Part shown: positions 20,258 to 28,969 of the stretch, one piece after another
Layout: the number at the start of each line of letters is the position of its first letter
How positions within the stretch are numbered: the first letter of the stretch is position 1
NCBI RefSeq assembly: GCF_001719045.1
Contig: NZ_CP015423.1
Span: 1,054,001 to 1,118,000, forward strand
Direction: 5' to 3'
DNA length: 64,000 nt
DNA from: Paenibacillus polymyxa
GTDB taxonomy: Bacteria > Bacillota > Bacilli > Paenibacillales > Paenibacillaceae
Position numbers and translations under genes: made by a program
Notes under the pieces: generated by a model
Seen by the model: the letters and a program-made list of their open reading frames with translations, nothing else
The model's database searches: none
Told to the model about the DNA's origin: nothing

Positions 20258-20971
20258 TTACAGAATGCGCAGTTCTTTCAAAATCTCAGTTTTAGATTTG
20301 GTCTTATCGTCGACCTGTTTGATCACACGTGCAGGTGTACCCGCCACTACGGAGTATTCAGGCACATCTTCAGTTACGACAGATCCGGCTGCAACAACTG
20401 CACCTTTACCAATTCGTACGCCTTCCAATACGACTGAGTTTGCACCGATCAATACATCGTCTTCTACTACAACTGGTTGTGCAGATGGTGGTTCAATGAC
20501 ACCCGCCAGGACAACGCCTGCACCGATGTGACACATGTTACCTACTTTAACACGACCGCCCAGCACAGCATTCATATCAATCATCGTGCCTTCACCAATG
20601 GTGACACCGATGTTAATCACTGCACCCATCATGATGACTGCGTTGTTACCGATGCCAACCATATCACGAATATATGCGCCTGGCTCAATGCGGGCATTGA
20701 TGCCTTTCAGATCGAGCATAGGAACAGCAGAGTTACGGCGGTCATTTTCCACCACATAGTCTTCTTCTTTCGCGTTTGCGCTATCCAGTACAGGCTTGAT
20801 ATCAGCCCAATCCCCAAATACAACACCACTGTCTCCAGAAATAAAAGCTTGAACATTCTCGCCAAAAGATGCGGAAGCCAAAGCTCCTTTTACATATACT
20901 TTAACAGGCGTCTTTTTCTTGCTGTTTTTAATCACGTTGATGACTTCTTGTGTATTCATTTCGATGGACAT
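20258..20971 (-). CDS. dapH: Tetrahydrodipicolinate N-acetyltransferase
   Basis: A 237-residue left-handed beta-helix acyltransferase. Hexapeptide repeats fill the C-terminal half ([39 protein letters not shown]), and the N-terminal domain [23 protein letters not shown] is typical of DapH. It acetylates tetrahydrodipicolinate using acetyl-CoA. It is transcribed ahead of the deacetylase gene, with a 183-bp gap containing a weak GC-rich hairpin. Confidence 0.92.
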   Translation of the reverse strand: MSIEMNTQEVINVIKNSKKKTPVKVYVKGALASASFGENVQAFISGDSGVVFGDWADIKPVLDSANAKEEDYVVENDRRNSAVPMLDLKGINARIEPGAYIRDMVGIGNNAVIMMGAVINIGVTIGEGTMIDMNAVLGGRVKVGNMCHIGAGVVLAGVIEPPSAQPVVVEDDVLIGANSVVLEGVRIGKGAVVAAGSVVTEDVPEYSVVAGTPARVIKQVDDKTKSKTEILKELRIL

Positions 20972-21072
20972 AGTAAATCTAACAACTCCTTCATCGCTTC
21001 ATACGACTTCGCAAGCCGGAATGATCTTATTCTCTCATCCTTTATAGCACAAAAGTGCAGGTCTCGCAATTA

Positions 21073-21100
21073 TAGATTAGACCCTTATAGCTCTAATCTA
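21073..21100. promoter_or_regulatory. Inverted repeat upstream of dapH
   Basis: TAGATTAGA faces TCTAATCTA across ten bases. It lacks a T-run, so it could be an operator or a weak terminator of the lipoprotein gene. Confidence 0.35.
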
Positions 21101-21183
21101 ACCCTTAAAATAACAATTTCCAGCGGCATGACTGCCTTAAATTCATAATTGTAAGCCGCCGACCATCCCACATCAAAGTAGGG

Positions 21184-22092
21184 TTATTTATTAGCTTGCA
21201 GGCTCTCCAGCGATGTATAAATGAAGGATTCGAATCCTTCAGCAGGTTCACCTTGTGGAATGTTCACTTTCACGATAAAACCACCTGTTTTATTTTCTAC
21301 AACAATATATTGCTGTGTCATCTTCGAACTGCTCGCTTGTAGGAACAGACGGCTACTGGACAGCGCTTGAGGTACGGCTGCTTTGTCCAGCTTTTGAACC
21401 TTGCCGATGGAAGCTAGATCCTTTTCTCCTTCTTTTTGAAGCTCATCCAGATTAAAGTCGGAGGACAGCTTCGTAATTTCAGCATAATAGTTATCATCTA
21501 CAGCCAAGGCAACACGGTTTTGATCGGGAAACAGGGACATCGGATCAAACACATACAGTGAATATCCCTCTCCTTTTGCCAATGTTGCTGTCTGCTTTTC
21601 CTTTTTCCCTTCAAGGGTAAGCTCAAAAGTTGGAGTCTTCGAGCGTTCTCCGCCTACCGCTTGACCAGAGCTTCCGTTTTGATTGCCATCTGTTGCAGCT
21701 TCTGTTTTTTGTATTTTCGTTAAAGTCAGTTGCTTCGCCGTAGCGTCGCCCTCTACTGCTTTTTCGTTGTATTCAAACGCTACTGTATCGCCTTCTTTAA
21801 GTCCAGCTATTACCGTGTCCAGTCCCTCCCCCAATTGGAAGGATTGGGCTTCGCCATTGGTTTCAATCTCTACCGTATGCGGGTCAGCAGCTCCATTGTA
21901 TACACCCGTGCCTTTTTTAACTTCCGGCTCAGCGATTGGCTCCGGTTTAACTTGCGGCTGCTGTTGCGTTTGCGGTTGGTCTGACCCTTGAGGTGCGGTG
22001 TTATTGGTTTGCGGTTTCGTTCCACAGGCTGACAGAGCCAGCACTGCCACTACAGTCAGTAGTATGATTGAAAATGTGTTTTGTTTTTTCAT
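21184..22092 (-). CDS. Putative lipoprotein of unknown function
   Basis: A 302-residue lipoprotein. The ATG at 22092 (MKKQNTFSI) follows GGAGGTGG by a short spacer, so the frame start at 22107 is rejected. The lipobox is LALSAC (cysteine about 23), followed by a Pro/Gln-rich linker. An OB-like middle part has GTGVYNGAADPHTVEIE, and the C-terminal half resembles a stress-response or DUF4352-type beta domain, which I cannot name. It probably sits on the outer face of the membrane. Confidence 0.75.
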   Translation of the reverse strand: MKKQNTFSIILLTVVAVLALSACGTKPQTNNTAPQGSDQPQTQQQPQVKPEPIAEPEVKKGTGVYNGAADPHTVEIETNGEAQSFQLGEGLDTVIAGLKEGDTVAFEYNEKAVEGDATAKQLTLTKIQKTEAATDGNQNGSSGQAVGGERSKTPTFELTLEGKKEKQTATLAKGEGYSLYVFDPMSLFPDQNRVALAVDDNYYAEITKLSSDFNLDELQKEGEKDLASIGKVQKLDKAAVPQALSSSRLFLQASSSKMTQQYIVVENKTGGFIVKVNIPQGEPAEGFESFIYTSLESLQANK

Positions 22093-22325
22093 AAAATCCA
22101 CCTCCACTATGATAGACGAGCTTGTGCAGCAAAAGTTCTACGCAGCATCTCACTTAAAACCCTACCTCCTGCTCCCGTTTATTATATTCTCAGGATTTTG
22201 CAAATTCCTAATACCACGGGAATGTCAGGTACGGTATAATGGGCTGTATTAAACCCCATTTTCGAGATACCGCTTGGAAGGAACATAAACGTATTTATTT
22301 TCCTCCATACGGATGGAGCTGCCAC

Positions 22326-23270
22326 ATGAATCAAGCACATAAACCGTCGTTTTCCTTTGAATTATTGTACATCATAGGTATTATCGCTATTTCGTTCTCC
22401 TCGATCTTCGTAAGATGGTCTGAAGCCGAGGTGTCCGTCATCGCTATGTACCGTTTGTACCTAACCAATCTGATCATGCTGCCTTTGGTCTGGAAATACC
22501 GCACCGAGCTGTTTAGCCTGACCCGCAAGCAGTGGATGCTGATCCTCTGGTCCGGTATAGCGCTGGGGCTGCATTTCTTGCTCTGGATGGGCTCACTGCG
22601 ACTGACCACCGTTGCAAGCTCTACCGTTATTATGACATTGGAGCCGATCCTTGTCATGCTCGGTTCTTTTTTGTTTTTCCGGACGGGCACGAATCGCGCT
22701 ATGCTCATCGGAATGGGTATGGCTTTTATCGGCTCACTGGCCATCGGAGCTGGAGACTTTCATGTCTCGGGACAAGCCCTGCTCGGGGACGCACTGTCCT
22801 TCTTGGGTATGGTAGCCGTGTCCATCCATATGCTGATGGGTAAGCATCTACGCGAGCATTTGAGCGCGTTTGTGTATAATTTTTGGGTTTTCGCCATCGC
22901 AGCCACATCACTTGCGCTGTATAATATGGTCAATGCCATTCCTTTTACCGGATACGCTCCACGGGAATGGGGACTGTTCCTGCTGCTTGCCATTGTGCCT
23001 ACGCTGTTCGGACATTACCTGTTTAATTGGCTGCTCAAATACATTAACGCCACTGCCGTGTCGATGGCGGTACTCGGCGAACCCGTTATTTCTTCCCTGC
23101 TAGCTTGGGTGCTGCTCGGGGAGAGGCTGTCTACTTTACAATTTGGTGCAGGCTTTTTTATCCTATTCGGGGTATGGATTTTTATCCGATACGGAGCGGA
23201 TTTTAAAAAGAAAGTCATCCATCAAAGTGAGTTGCCCGACACTGAGCATCCCCTGAAAGCCAGCTCTTAA
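22326..23270 (+). CDS. EamA/DMT-family transporter
   Basis: A 314-residue membrane protein with about ten hydrophobic helices in two EamA repeats. The first contains FSSIFVRWSEAEVSVIAMYR and WLWSGIALGLHFLLWM-like text; the second ends GEPVISSLLAWVLLGERLS. Start at 22326 (MNQAHKPS) with GGAG upstream. Members export metabolites; no substrate can be given. Confidence 0.85.
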   Translation: MNQAHKPSFSFELLYIIGIIAISFSSIFVRWSEAEVSVIAMYRLYLTNLIMLPLVWKYRTELFSLTRKQWMLILWSGIALGLHFLLWMGSLRLTTVASSTVIMTLEPILVMLGSFLFFRTGTNRAMLIGMGMAFIGSLAIGAGDFHVSGQALLGDALSFLGMVAVSIHMLMGKHLREHLSAFVYNFWVFAIAATSLALYNMVNAIPFTGYAPREWGLFLLLAIVPTLFGHYLFNWLLKYINATAVSMAVLGEPVISSLLAWVLLGERLSTLQFGAGFFILFGVWIFIRYGADFKKKVIHQSELPDTEHPLKASS

Positions 23271-23345
23271 CTTATTTACCCCATTTTCATAAACCATACT
23301 CAATGAATTAAATTTACTGTTAAATAAAGGAAGGCGGAATCCTCT

Positions 23346-24194
23346 ATGAAATCCATCGTATCCAAACGCTGGCTGCTGGCCCGATTGTATGAGCCGGACA
23401 TCATCATTGCCGACTGCCGTTCCCTGCTCGGACAAGCCGGGGCTGGACGGACTCAATTTAATGAAGACCATATTCCAGGGGCGATCCACTTCGATTTGGA
23501 AGAAGACCTTACCGCTCCTCTTGGTGAGCATGGTGGTCGCCATCCCTTACCTGATGTGGATACACTTGCCACACGTCTGAGTCGTGTCGGAATCAACGCA
23601 TCTTCACGCATCGTCGCTTATGATGACCAAGGCGGTATGATGGCTTCCCGCTTCTGGTGGCTCCTGCGCTATCTCGGGCATGAGCAGGTATATGTGCTGG
23701 AAGAAGGCTACAGCGCTTGGAAAGAAGCGAAGTTCCCCGTTACGTCAGACCAGCCGATTCGCATTCCAAGTACATTCACACCGAATGTACAGCCGCAAAT
23801 GCTCACAAGTATGCAAGAGGTGCAACGTGTATCCAAAGATTCGCTTCCTGATGGCTCTTACATATTGATTGATTCGAGAGAGCGGCCTCGCTACCTGGGG
23901 CTGGAGGAGCCCATTGATCAAGCAGCGGGGCATATCCCAGGTGCGGTGAATTTCTTTTGGAAAGAAGTATTGGACGAACAAGGCAGCTTTAAAAATGCGG
24001 AACAATTGCAGCAGCACTTTGCTGACCTTGATCCAAACGCAGAAATTATCGTGTATTGCGGTTCCGGCGTATCCGCCTGTCCCAATGTACTGGCCCTGAA
24101 TGAAGCTGGATTTAGTAAGGTCCGTTTATATCCGGGAAGCTGGAGCGACTGGATCAGTTATGAGGAGAATCCGGTGGCGACCGGAGAGGAATAA
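23346..24194 (+). CDS. Rhodanese-type sulfurtransferase
   Basis: A 282-residue protein of two rhodanese domains. The N-terminal, inactive domain spans about 1-140 (IIADCRSLLG, HIPGAIHFD). The C-terminal, active domain spans about 155-282, with catalytic cysteine in the loop VYCGSGVSA. The loop CGSGVSA fits 3-mercaptopyruvate or thiosulfate sulfurtransferases of the SseA group. AGGCGG precedes the ATG. It is the last host gene before the cassette array. Confidence 0.88.
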   Translation: MKSIVSKRWLLARLYEPDIIIADCRSLLGQAGAGRTQFNEDHIPGAIHFDLEEDLTAPLGEHGGRHPLPDVDTLATRLSRVGINASSRIVAYDDQGGMMASRFWWLLRYLGHEQVYVLEEGYSAWKEAKFPVTSDQPIRIPSTFTPNVQPQMLTSMQEVQRVSKDSLPDGSYILIDSRERPRYLGLEEPIDQAAGHIPGAVNFFWKEVLDEQGSFKNAEQLQQHFADLDPNAEIIVYCGSGVSACPNVLALNEAGFSKVRLYPGSWSDWISYEENPVATGEE

Positions 24195-24221
24195 AAAGTT
24201 TTCAACGGATATACAGGTTCT

Positions 24222-24278
24222 AAAGACAAATACACTGTCCTAGCGATTAGGCTTACGGCAGTGTATTTGTCTTTGTTT
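24222..24278 (+). terminator. Terminator closing the host sulfurtransferase gene
   Basis: A perfect 16-base stem, AAAGACAAATACACTG facing CAGTGTATTTGTCTTT, followed by GTTTAAAAAAA. It marks the left border of the array. Confidence 0.75.
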
Positions 24279-24346
24279 AAAAAAACAACTTGAGCTGAAT
24301 GAAGCAATAAAACGATGTAGTTGAAGTTGCTTGCTTTTTTGAATAG

Positions 24347-24982
24347 CTATCCAATCTTTTGAACAAATATATATCTTAATTCATATTTTTTCTGTTGTTT
24401 TTCTGCATATATCAGAGTTTCTCTTATGGAACCCGTTTCTAATATATTCAAATCATTAAAATGTCCTTTTAAATCTTCTTCAGTAAAGAAGTGAGCATAT
24501 TTCCCTTCCTTGTATTCATATGTTCCTTCTTCAATTTCCCTACCCACACCATTATTAAAATCACAATTAGAAAAACATGTGAAATACATTACTCCTAATT
24601 CCTTCAAATGCTTCACGCAATTCTGTATCAGTCTTTTTCGGTCTTCTAACAAAAATAAATGTAATAAATCATAACAATATATTCCATCATACCTTTGGCA
24701 TGTACTAAACTCTAATACCGATTCTTGAATAAAATTCGTTTTTAAGTCCCATTCTTTTGCTAGATTTATAGCTGAACTAGATATCTCAATTCCATCAACC
24801 TGAAAATAAGAAGAGAACGCCTTCGTATTTCTTCCATATCCAGCACCAGGAACCAAAATATCATGTACATGATTCTTTTTAAACAAATCTATAGCTTGGG
24901 TTACAGTTTGACTTGGTTCACAACCCCAAATCATCCCTTCTTCAGTAAATCTTTTGTTCCAATAATCCCCCATATGATTCAC
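24347..24982 (-). CDS. SAM-dependent methyltransferase (cassette gene)
   Basis: A 211-residue class I methyltransferase. Motif I reads ILVPGAGYGRNT, motif II IEISSSAI, and RYDGIYCYDLLHLFL covers motif IV. The overall layout resembles the small TPMT/TehB-like enzymes acting on small molecules. It is separated from the next gene (DinB-like) by only 12 bp with no attC, so both may belong to one cassette, the most distal of the array. Substrate unknown. Confidence 0.82.
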   Translation of the reverse strand: MNHMGDYWNKRFTEEGMIWGCEPSQTVTQAIDLFKKNHVHDILVPGAGYGRNTKAFSSYFQVDGIEISSSAINLAKEWDLKTNFIQESVLEFSTCQRYDGIYCYDLLHLFLLEDRKRLIQNCVKHLKELGVMYFTCFSNCDFNNGVGREIEEGTYEYKEGKYAHFFTEEDLKGHFNDLNILETGSIRETLIYAEKQQKKYELRYIFVQKIG

Positions 24983-24994
24983 CCGCCTATATAC

Positions 24995-25450
24995 TCACAT
25001 AGCTTTTCTTTTAAGTTCATCAATCTGTCTGATATGATGTTGATCATGCCAGATAAAATCTCTTAAATATGATATTACAGTAAACTTCCCGTTAGCATAT
25101 TCTTTAGTAAACTTATCGTCTTCAAAACTCTCTATACTCTCCAATATCATGTTACGGTACTGAATAGTCATTTTAATTAATTCTTCTTTCGTTTTTGTTT
25201 TTCCATATTCAATAGCATCCTGATTAAATTGTTCAAAATCCATATGTGTTAATGTCAAAGGTTTATTGTTTAATATCGGATTTATTGCTGCTTCAAAAAA
25301 GTATTTATCCCACAGCAGTATATGACTTACGACATCCTGAACTGACCATTTACCTTCAGCAATCGTTATTTGCCAATCCATTTCACGAATCTCAGAAACA
25401 AAACTGATCCATTCTTTGAACTCCTCTAGTAACCGTGACTTCTCATTCAT
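24995..25450 (-). CDS. DinB-fold protein (cassette gene)
   Basis: A 151-residue four-helix protein of the DinB/DUF1569-like superfamily. The three metal-ligand regions are visible: WSVQDVVSHILLWDKYF (first His), and IWHDQHHIRQIDELK (HxxxH) at the end. Members are thiol- or toxin-handling enzymes. RBS AAAGGAGC-like text precedes ATG at 25450. Confidence 0.8.
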   Translation of the reverse strand: MNEKSRLLEEFKEWISFVSEIREMDWQITIAEGKWSVQDVVSHILLWDKYFFEAAINPILNNKPLTLTHMDFEQFNQDAIEYGKTKTKEELIKMTIQYRNMILESIESFEDDKFTKEYANGKFTVISYLRDFIWHDQHHIRQIDELKRKAM

Positions 25451-25486
25451 GGTATCACGCTCCTTTTTTCAAATTTCATTTATCTA

Positions 25487-25603
25487 GGACAACGTTTCTG
25501 ACTCATGGACCCCAAAGGGGTTGTCTGCTGAAAATCCCTTTTCGAGACTCCTTCTCGCAGGCCTAGGCTCCGTCAGGAGACGCAGTTGAATATATGTTAT
25601 GGG
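25487..25603 (-). repeat. attC-like site, type I
   Basis: Left core GGACAAC at 25487-25493, right core GTTATGG at 25596. Inner arms pair ACCCC/GGGGT and GGCTCC/GGAG. It borders the last cassette. Confidence 0.8.
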
Positions 25604-25622
25604 CTTCCTCTGCCTCTCAGAA

Positions 25623-26072
25623 TCAACGTTCCAAAGCTTTGCTTGCTTCTGTTAATTCATCATTTGCCTCTAAATATTTCAATGTTTTTTCAATATCGTC
25701 GTTGTACATTGTTTTCGTTATAATTAGATGCTTAATATTAAGCCCTGGTGGTTCCATTTCTTTTTTAAAGTGATTTACTAACTTTTGAGGGGTTGTCACC
25801 AAACTCCACCGTTTACTTCCATCCGAAAAAGTAAGGGTCACCTCCACCAAATCAAACTCCTTTGGATCATCATCAAACTTCCATGTTTCTAAATAAGGCA
25901 CTTCTATATTTCCATCAATAAAAAATGCTTTTGATATCCAAACAGCTTTCCTGTGGTTTCCAATGATTCTATACTTGTCCCCATCCTCATTTTTTACAAT
26001 GTATCTATTCCCTCTTGTAAGTGCATGAGCATAAACGCCTATACTCATACAAGTTATGATTGGTTCCTCCAT
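25623..26072 (-). CDS. Orphan cassette protein, paralogue of the one at 28363
   Basis: A 149-residue protein I do not recognise. The start at 26072 (MEEPIITC) is set by GGAAGTG upstream and by alignment with its paralogue; the longer frame to 26147 is translated attC. The first 60 residues look like a small SH3-like barrel (GNRYIVKNEDGDKYRIIGN), the rest alternates strand and helix (TLTFSDGSKRWSLVTTP). Identity to the 28363 product is about 90 percent by eye, so the two cassettes are recent duplicates or independent captures of related cassettes. Confidence 0.75.
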   Translation of the reverse strand: MEEPIITCMSIGVYAHALTRGNRYIVKNEDGDKYRIIGNHRKAVWISKAFFIDGNIEVPYLETWKFDDDPKEFDLVEVTLTFSDGSKRWSLVTTPQKLVNHFKKEMEPPGLNIKHLIITKTMYNDDIEKTLKYLEANDELTEASKALER

Positions 26073-26113
26073 CAATTCACTTCCATGTATCGTATTTAAT
26101 TTACTGAGGTTTC

Positions 26114-26273
26114 GCATAACATTACTGTATTCACAACGTCCCACCAACTCAAGGCTCGTCAGGAGCTGGCTAAAATGTGGTTAGTCGGTGCGGATGTGTA
26201 CGCTGATATTTTGCTGACGCCTTCTCGCGGACTGAGGGTCGAATGGTTCAATGCGCGAAAATAATGTTATCTG
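26114..26273 (-). repeat. attC-like site, type II
   Basis: Left core CATAAC (AAC 26118-26120), right core GTTATC at 26266. The long inner arm pairs CCACCAACT with an AGTCGGTG region. Confidence 0.75.
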
Positions 26274-26296
26274 AAGTTATCAACTTCCTGAAATGC

Positions 26297-26863
26297 TTAC
26301 AAAATGTATTTCTTTAAAATATCTAGTTCGTCTTTCAAATTAGTTTCTATTTTTTCAATCCAATCATTTGGATTTCTAATTGTAGTTGGAAAGCTGCTCT
26401 TATTCTCAAGATAATATTTCAATTGAAGATAACTACTAATCGGAAAATCTTGAGCATACCATTGTTTTCTATATCCTAAAATTCCATGATCCTTTAGTAA
26501 TACTTCCATTGATTGTACAACCTCTGATATGAATTCATTAAAGTTACATTCTTCACTGAACTCTAATTTCCCTGGGTGTGTCTTTATCCCATCTTCATAG
26601 ACAGTTATATTAACTTGCACCTTTTCTTTTGATTTCTTTACAATTTTCCAGTTATGTATAGCTGGTTCCGAATCCCAATCAAAGTGAACAATACTTTTAA
26701 CTTCATCCGCAGGTGTACATTCAGGCAACAACACTTCAATTGCTCTTACTAGGTCAATTAATGGCTCAGAGAGATAGCTTGGAGAAATATAAATTTCCGA
26801 ATTTTCAATTCGAAGATGTATATCTGCCCAACCAATATTACTTAGTGTATAAGTAAATTTCAT
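26297..26863 (-). CDS. Orphan cassette protein
   Basis: A 188-residue protein with no family I recognise. The ATG at 26863 (MKFTYTLSN) has AAGGAG 8 bases upstream. The frame start at 26923 is attC-derived. The sequence alternates strands and amphipathic helices. GWADIHLRIENSEIYISPSYLSEPLIDLVRAIEVLL and a later WYAQDFPI resemble the style of immunity-type proteins seen near polymorphic toxins, but no toxin is adjacent. Function unknown. Confidence 0.7.
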   Translation of the reverse strand: MKFTYTLSNIGWADIHLRIENSEIYISPSYLSEPLIDLVRAIEVLLPECTPADEVKSIVHFDWDSEPAIHNWKIVKKSKEKVQVNITVYEDGIKTHPGKLEFSEECNFNEFISEVVQSMEVLLKDHGILGYRKQWYAQDFPISSYLQLKYYLENKSSFPTTIRNPNDWIEKIETNLKDELDILKKYIL

Positions 26864-26896
26864 GTATATTCTCCTTTTCAATATTACAGTTATTTC

Positions 26897-27058
26897 GGCT
26901 AACGTTTGTGTATTCACGAACATGCGAACCTTAAGACTCTGTAGAAGCTATCCGCTATGTGGTTAAGTTCTCAGACGGTCCACTGAATTCGCTTCTTGGG
27001 TCGCATCTAGCGGATCAAGGAAGCGAAAGCGGCCACAGTGTGAATTACGATGTTAGGT
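26897..27058 (-). repeat. attC-like site, type II
   Basis: Left core GGCTAAC (AAC 26901-26903), right core GTTAGGT at 27052. The two cores are close to the classical RYYYAAC/GTTRRRY consensus. Confidence 0.8.
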
Positions 27059-27100
27059 GGAATGCACTGAAATACTCACATAATTAATTCAATTTTCCCT

Positions 27101-27526
27101 TTAGGGCTCTACTCGAACTAATACCTCTTCCATAGTCATTTCTGGAGTTATAATTATCGTTTTGTTTAGGTTCCGACTTAAATCTTTTAGGAAGTTCATG
27201 AGTAAATCTATTTTTTTCTCTGAGTCTATCTGTATTGGTGAAATATCAAATTCAATAACGCTCCCTTCATAAAAATGCCCACAAATATCAATTTCACTAT
27301 ATTCAATAGTTATCCCAATACTTGCTTCTTTTTTTATTCTTAACAATTCAGTAATATCCCTAATTCTAGTTATTACCCCATCTATAGTCACTCGATAATT
27401 AATTTCATTACTTTCCAAATAATCAAAAATCAAAGCCCATACTTGGATCTCTGTATCCAATATATAAATGTCCCTTAGACTTCCATCTTTAAAGAATACT
27501 TCATTTAATACTTCATCGTAATTCAT
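27101..27526 (-). CDS. Orphan cassette protein
   Basis: A 141-residue acidic protein not recognised. N-terminal MNYDEVLNEVFFKDGSLRDIYI and a later YEGSVIEFDISPIQID suggest an alpha/beta fold, with a helical C-terminal third. AGGAGGCC-like text precedes the ATG. Style is that of a contact-dependent immunity protein, which is only an impression. Confidence 0.65.
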   Translation of the reverse strand: MNYDEVLNEVFFKDGSLRDIYILDTEIQVWALIFDYLESNEINYRVTIDGVITRIRDITELLRIKKEASIGITIEYSEIDICGHFYEGSVIEFDISPIQIDSEKKIDLLMNFLKDLSRNLNKTIIITPEMTMEEVLVRVEP

Positions 27527-27553
27527 TCAGGCCTCCTAAACACTTCGCATTTC

Positions 27554-27702
27554 ACCTAACGTTCTTATATCTACAAGCCCTCTCAGATTACGTTTCTGTA
27601 TTCATGAACCCCTAAGGGGTTGTCTGCTGAAATTCCTCTCCGAAATCCACCTCGCAGACCCAGACTCCGTAAGGAGCCGCTGCTTGAATATGATGTTAGG
27701 CG
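27554..27702 (-). repeat. Composite attC-like site
   Basis: It carries two left ends: CACCTAACGTTC at 27554 and, 30 bases on, ACGTTTCTGTATTCATG at 27590, then one right end GTTAGGCG at 27695. It looks like a type I site with a second partial left arm fused to it. Confidence 0.75.
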
Positions 27703-27755
27703 ATACCCTTGATCTCTTTTGAGTTCCTTAAAATAATCCCTATTACTACTGTATT

Positions 27756-28253
27756 TTAACTTCTCAAATCGACAACCATCGTGATTGATGAATCAACTTT
27801 CCCAACTTCTTTAAATCCGAATCTCTCGTAGAGTTTCATTGCCGCTGCATTGCTCGGATCAACACTGAGGGATAATTTTTTTATATTCCTCTTCCTAGCT
27901 TCTTTAAATAATTCATCCATTAAGGCCATTCCGATTTTTCTTCCCCTGTATTCTTTTAACAAAGCCATTCCTAGTTCGGGTACATCATTATCAATAAATC
28001 CAAATCCCTTATTATCCTCGTTAAAATATCGAACTGTTATTGATCCGACGGGTTCACCCTCATGGTTCATTGCTATAAATCCAAAATCCCCATCTCTTCC
28101 CCAACCTTCAATATACTTTGATATATAAGGGTCTTTTATTATCGCTTTATCGAATGGCTCTTGACCTTCTGGGACAAATAATGATTCATATAACATCTCC
28201 CATAAAAAAAACACATCATCTTCTATTATTGGTCGGATTCTGTATTGCATCAT
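27756..28253 (-). CDS. GNAT N-acetyltransferase (cassette gene)
   Basis: A 165-residue acetyltransferase. The acetyl-CoA motif is GMALLKEYRGRKIGMALMDEL (R-x-x-G-x-G/A pattern) and the C-terminal SVDPSNAAAMKLYERFGFKEVG is a signature of the RimI-like branch. The N-terminus YRIRPIIEDDVFFLWEMLY is standard. GAGGTAAC lies upstream; either of two adjacent ATGs (28253 or 28250) may be used. Substrate unknown; related cassettes often modify antibiotics or peptides. Confidence 0.88.
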   Translation of the reverse strand: MMQYRIRPIIEDDVFFLWEMLYESLFVPEGQEPFDKAIIKDPYISKYIEGWGRDGDFGFIAMNHEGEPVGSITVRYFNEDNKGFGFIDNDVPELGMALLKEYRGRKIGMALMDELFKEARKRNIKKLSLSVDPSNAAAMKLYERFGFKEVGKVDSSITMVVDLRS

Positions 28254-28288
28254 TGAAGTTACCTCATTTCTAGATTCTCAAAGGTTTC

Positions 28289-28341
28289 GCATAACGTTTC
28301 TTATTTTCCATAAAAGCCGTAGCTTGAATATTATGTTATGC
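28289..28341 (-). repeat. Minimal attC-like site
   Basis: Only 53 bp. Left core GCATAACG (AAC 28293-28295), right core GTTATGC at 28335. The internal arms are absent apart from an AAAGCC loop. Confidence 0.65.
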
Positions 28342-28362
28342 AATTCCTCCATCCTCTCCGAA

Positions 28363-28812
28363 TCAACGTTCCAAAGATTGGCTTGCTTCTGTTAATTCAT
28401 CATTGGCCTCTAAATATTTCAATGTTTTTTCAATATCGTCGTGGTCCATTGTTTTCGTTATAATAAGATGTTTAATATTAAATCCTGGTGGTTCCATTTC
28501 TTTTTTAAAGTGATTTACTAATTTTTGAGGGGTTGTCACCAAACTCCATCGTTCACTTCCATCCGAAAAAGTAAGGGTCACCTCCACCAAATCAAACTCC
28601 TTTGGATCATCATCAAACTTCCATCTTTCTAAAAAAGGCACTTCTATATTTCCTTCAATAAAATGAGCTTTTGATATCCAAACTGCTTTTCCATGGTTTC
28701 CAATAATTCTATACTTGTCCCCATCTTCTTTTTTTACGATGTATTTATTGCCCCTTGTAAGTGCATGAGCATAAACGCCTATACTTATACAAGTTATGAT
28801 TGGTCCCTCCAT
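28363..28812 (-). CDS. Orphan cassette protein, paralogue of the one at 25623
   Basis: A 149-residue near-copy of the product encoded at 25623-26072, with the same SH3-like start (IGVYAHALTRGNKYIVKKEDG) and the same C-terminus ANDELTEASQSLER. GGAAGTG precedes ATG 28812. Differences are concentrated at a few surface positions (for example RKAVWISKAFF against GKAVWISKAHF). The two flanking attC sites differ, so the copies are separate cassettes rather than a tandem gene duplication. Function unknown. Confidence 0.75.
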   Translation of the reverse strand: MEGPIITCISIGVYAHALTRGNKYIVKKEDGDKYRIIGNHGKAVWISKAHFIEGNIEVPFLERWKFDDDPKEFDLVEVTLTFSDGSERWSLVTTPQKLVNHFKKEMEPPGFNIKHLIITKTMDHDDIEKTLKYLEANDELTEASQSLER

Positions 28813-28851
28813 CAATTCACTTCCATACCGTATTTAATTTACTGAGGTTTC

Positions 28852-28969
28852 GCATAACGTTCCTGTATTCATGAACCCCAAGGGGGGTGTCTGCTGAGAT
28901 TCCTCTTCGAAATCGACCTATCAGACCAAGGCTTCGTCAGTAGCCGCTGCTTGAATATGATGTTAAGCG
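28852..28969 (-). repeat. attC-like site, type I
   Basis: Left core GCATAAC (AAC 28856-28858), right core GTTAAGC at 28962. The TAA stop of the next gene (28963-28965) lies in the right core. Confidence 0.8.

Noticed and set aside
20477..21148. Plus-strand 223-residue frame
   Set aside because: It is antisense to dapH and rich in His and Asn, as expected for a shadow frame.
22239..22325. Longer start of the EamA transporter
   Set aside because: The first 29 residues are hydrophilic and have no family match; GGAG precedes the ATG at 22326.
24280..24346. A distal attC after the last cassette
   Set aside because: AACAACTTGAGC and AAGTTGCTTG weakly resemble cores, but no stem or arms form. I do not call it.
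26072..26147. Longer N-terminus of the cassette gene (and similar long frames at 26923, 33709, 35926, 41255, 42949)
   Set aside because: The extra residues are translated attC sequence, and the internal ATG, GTG or TTG has the ribosome binding site.
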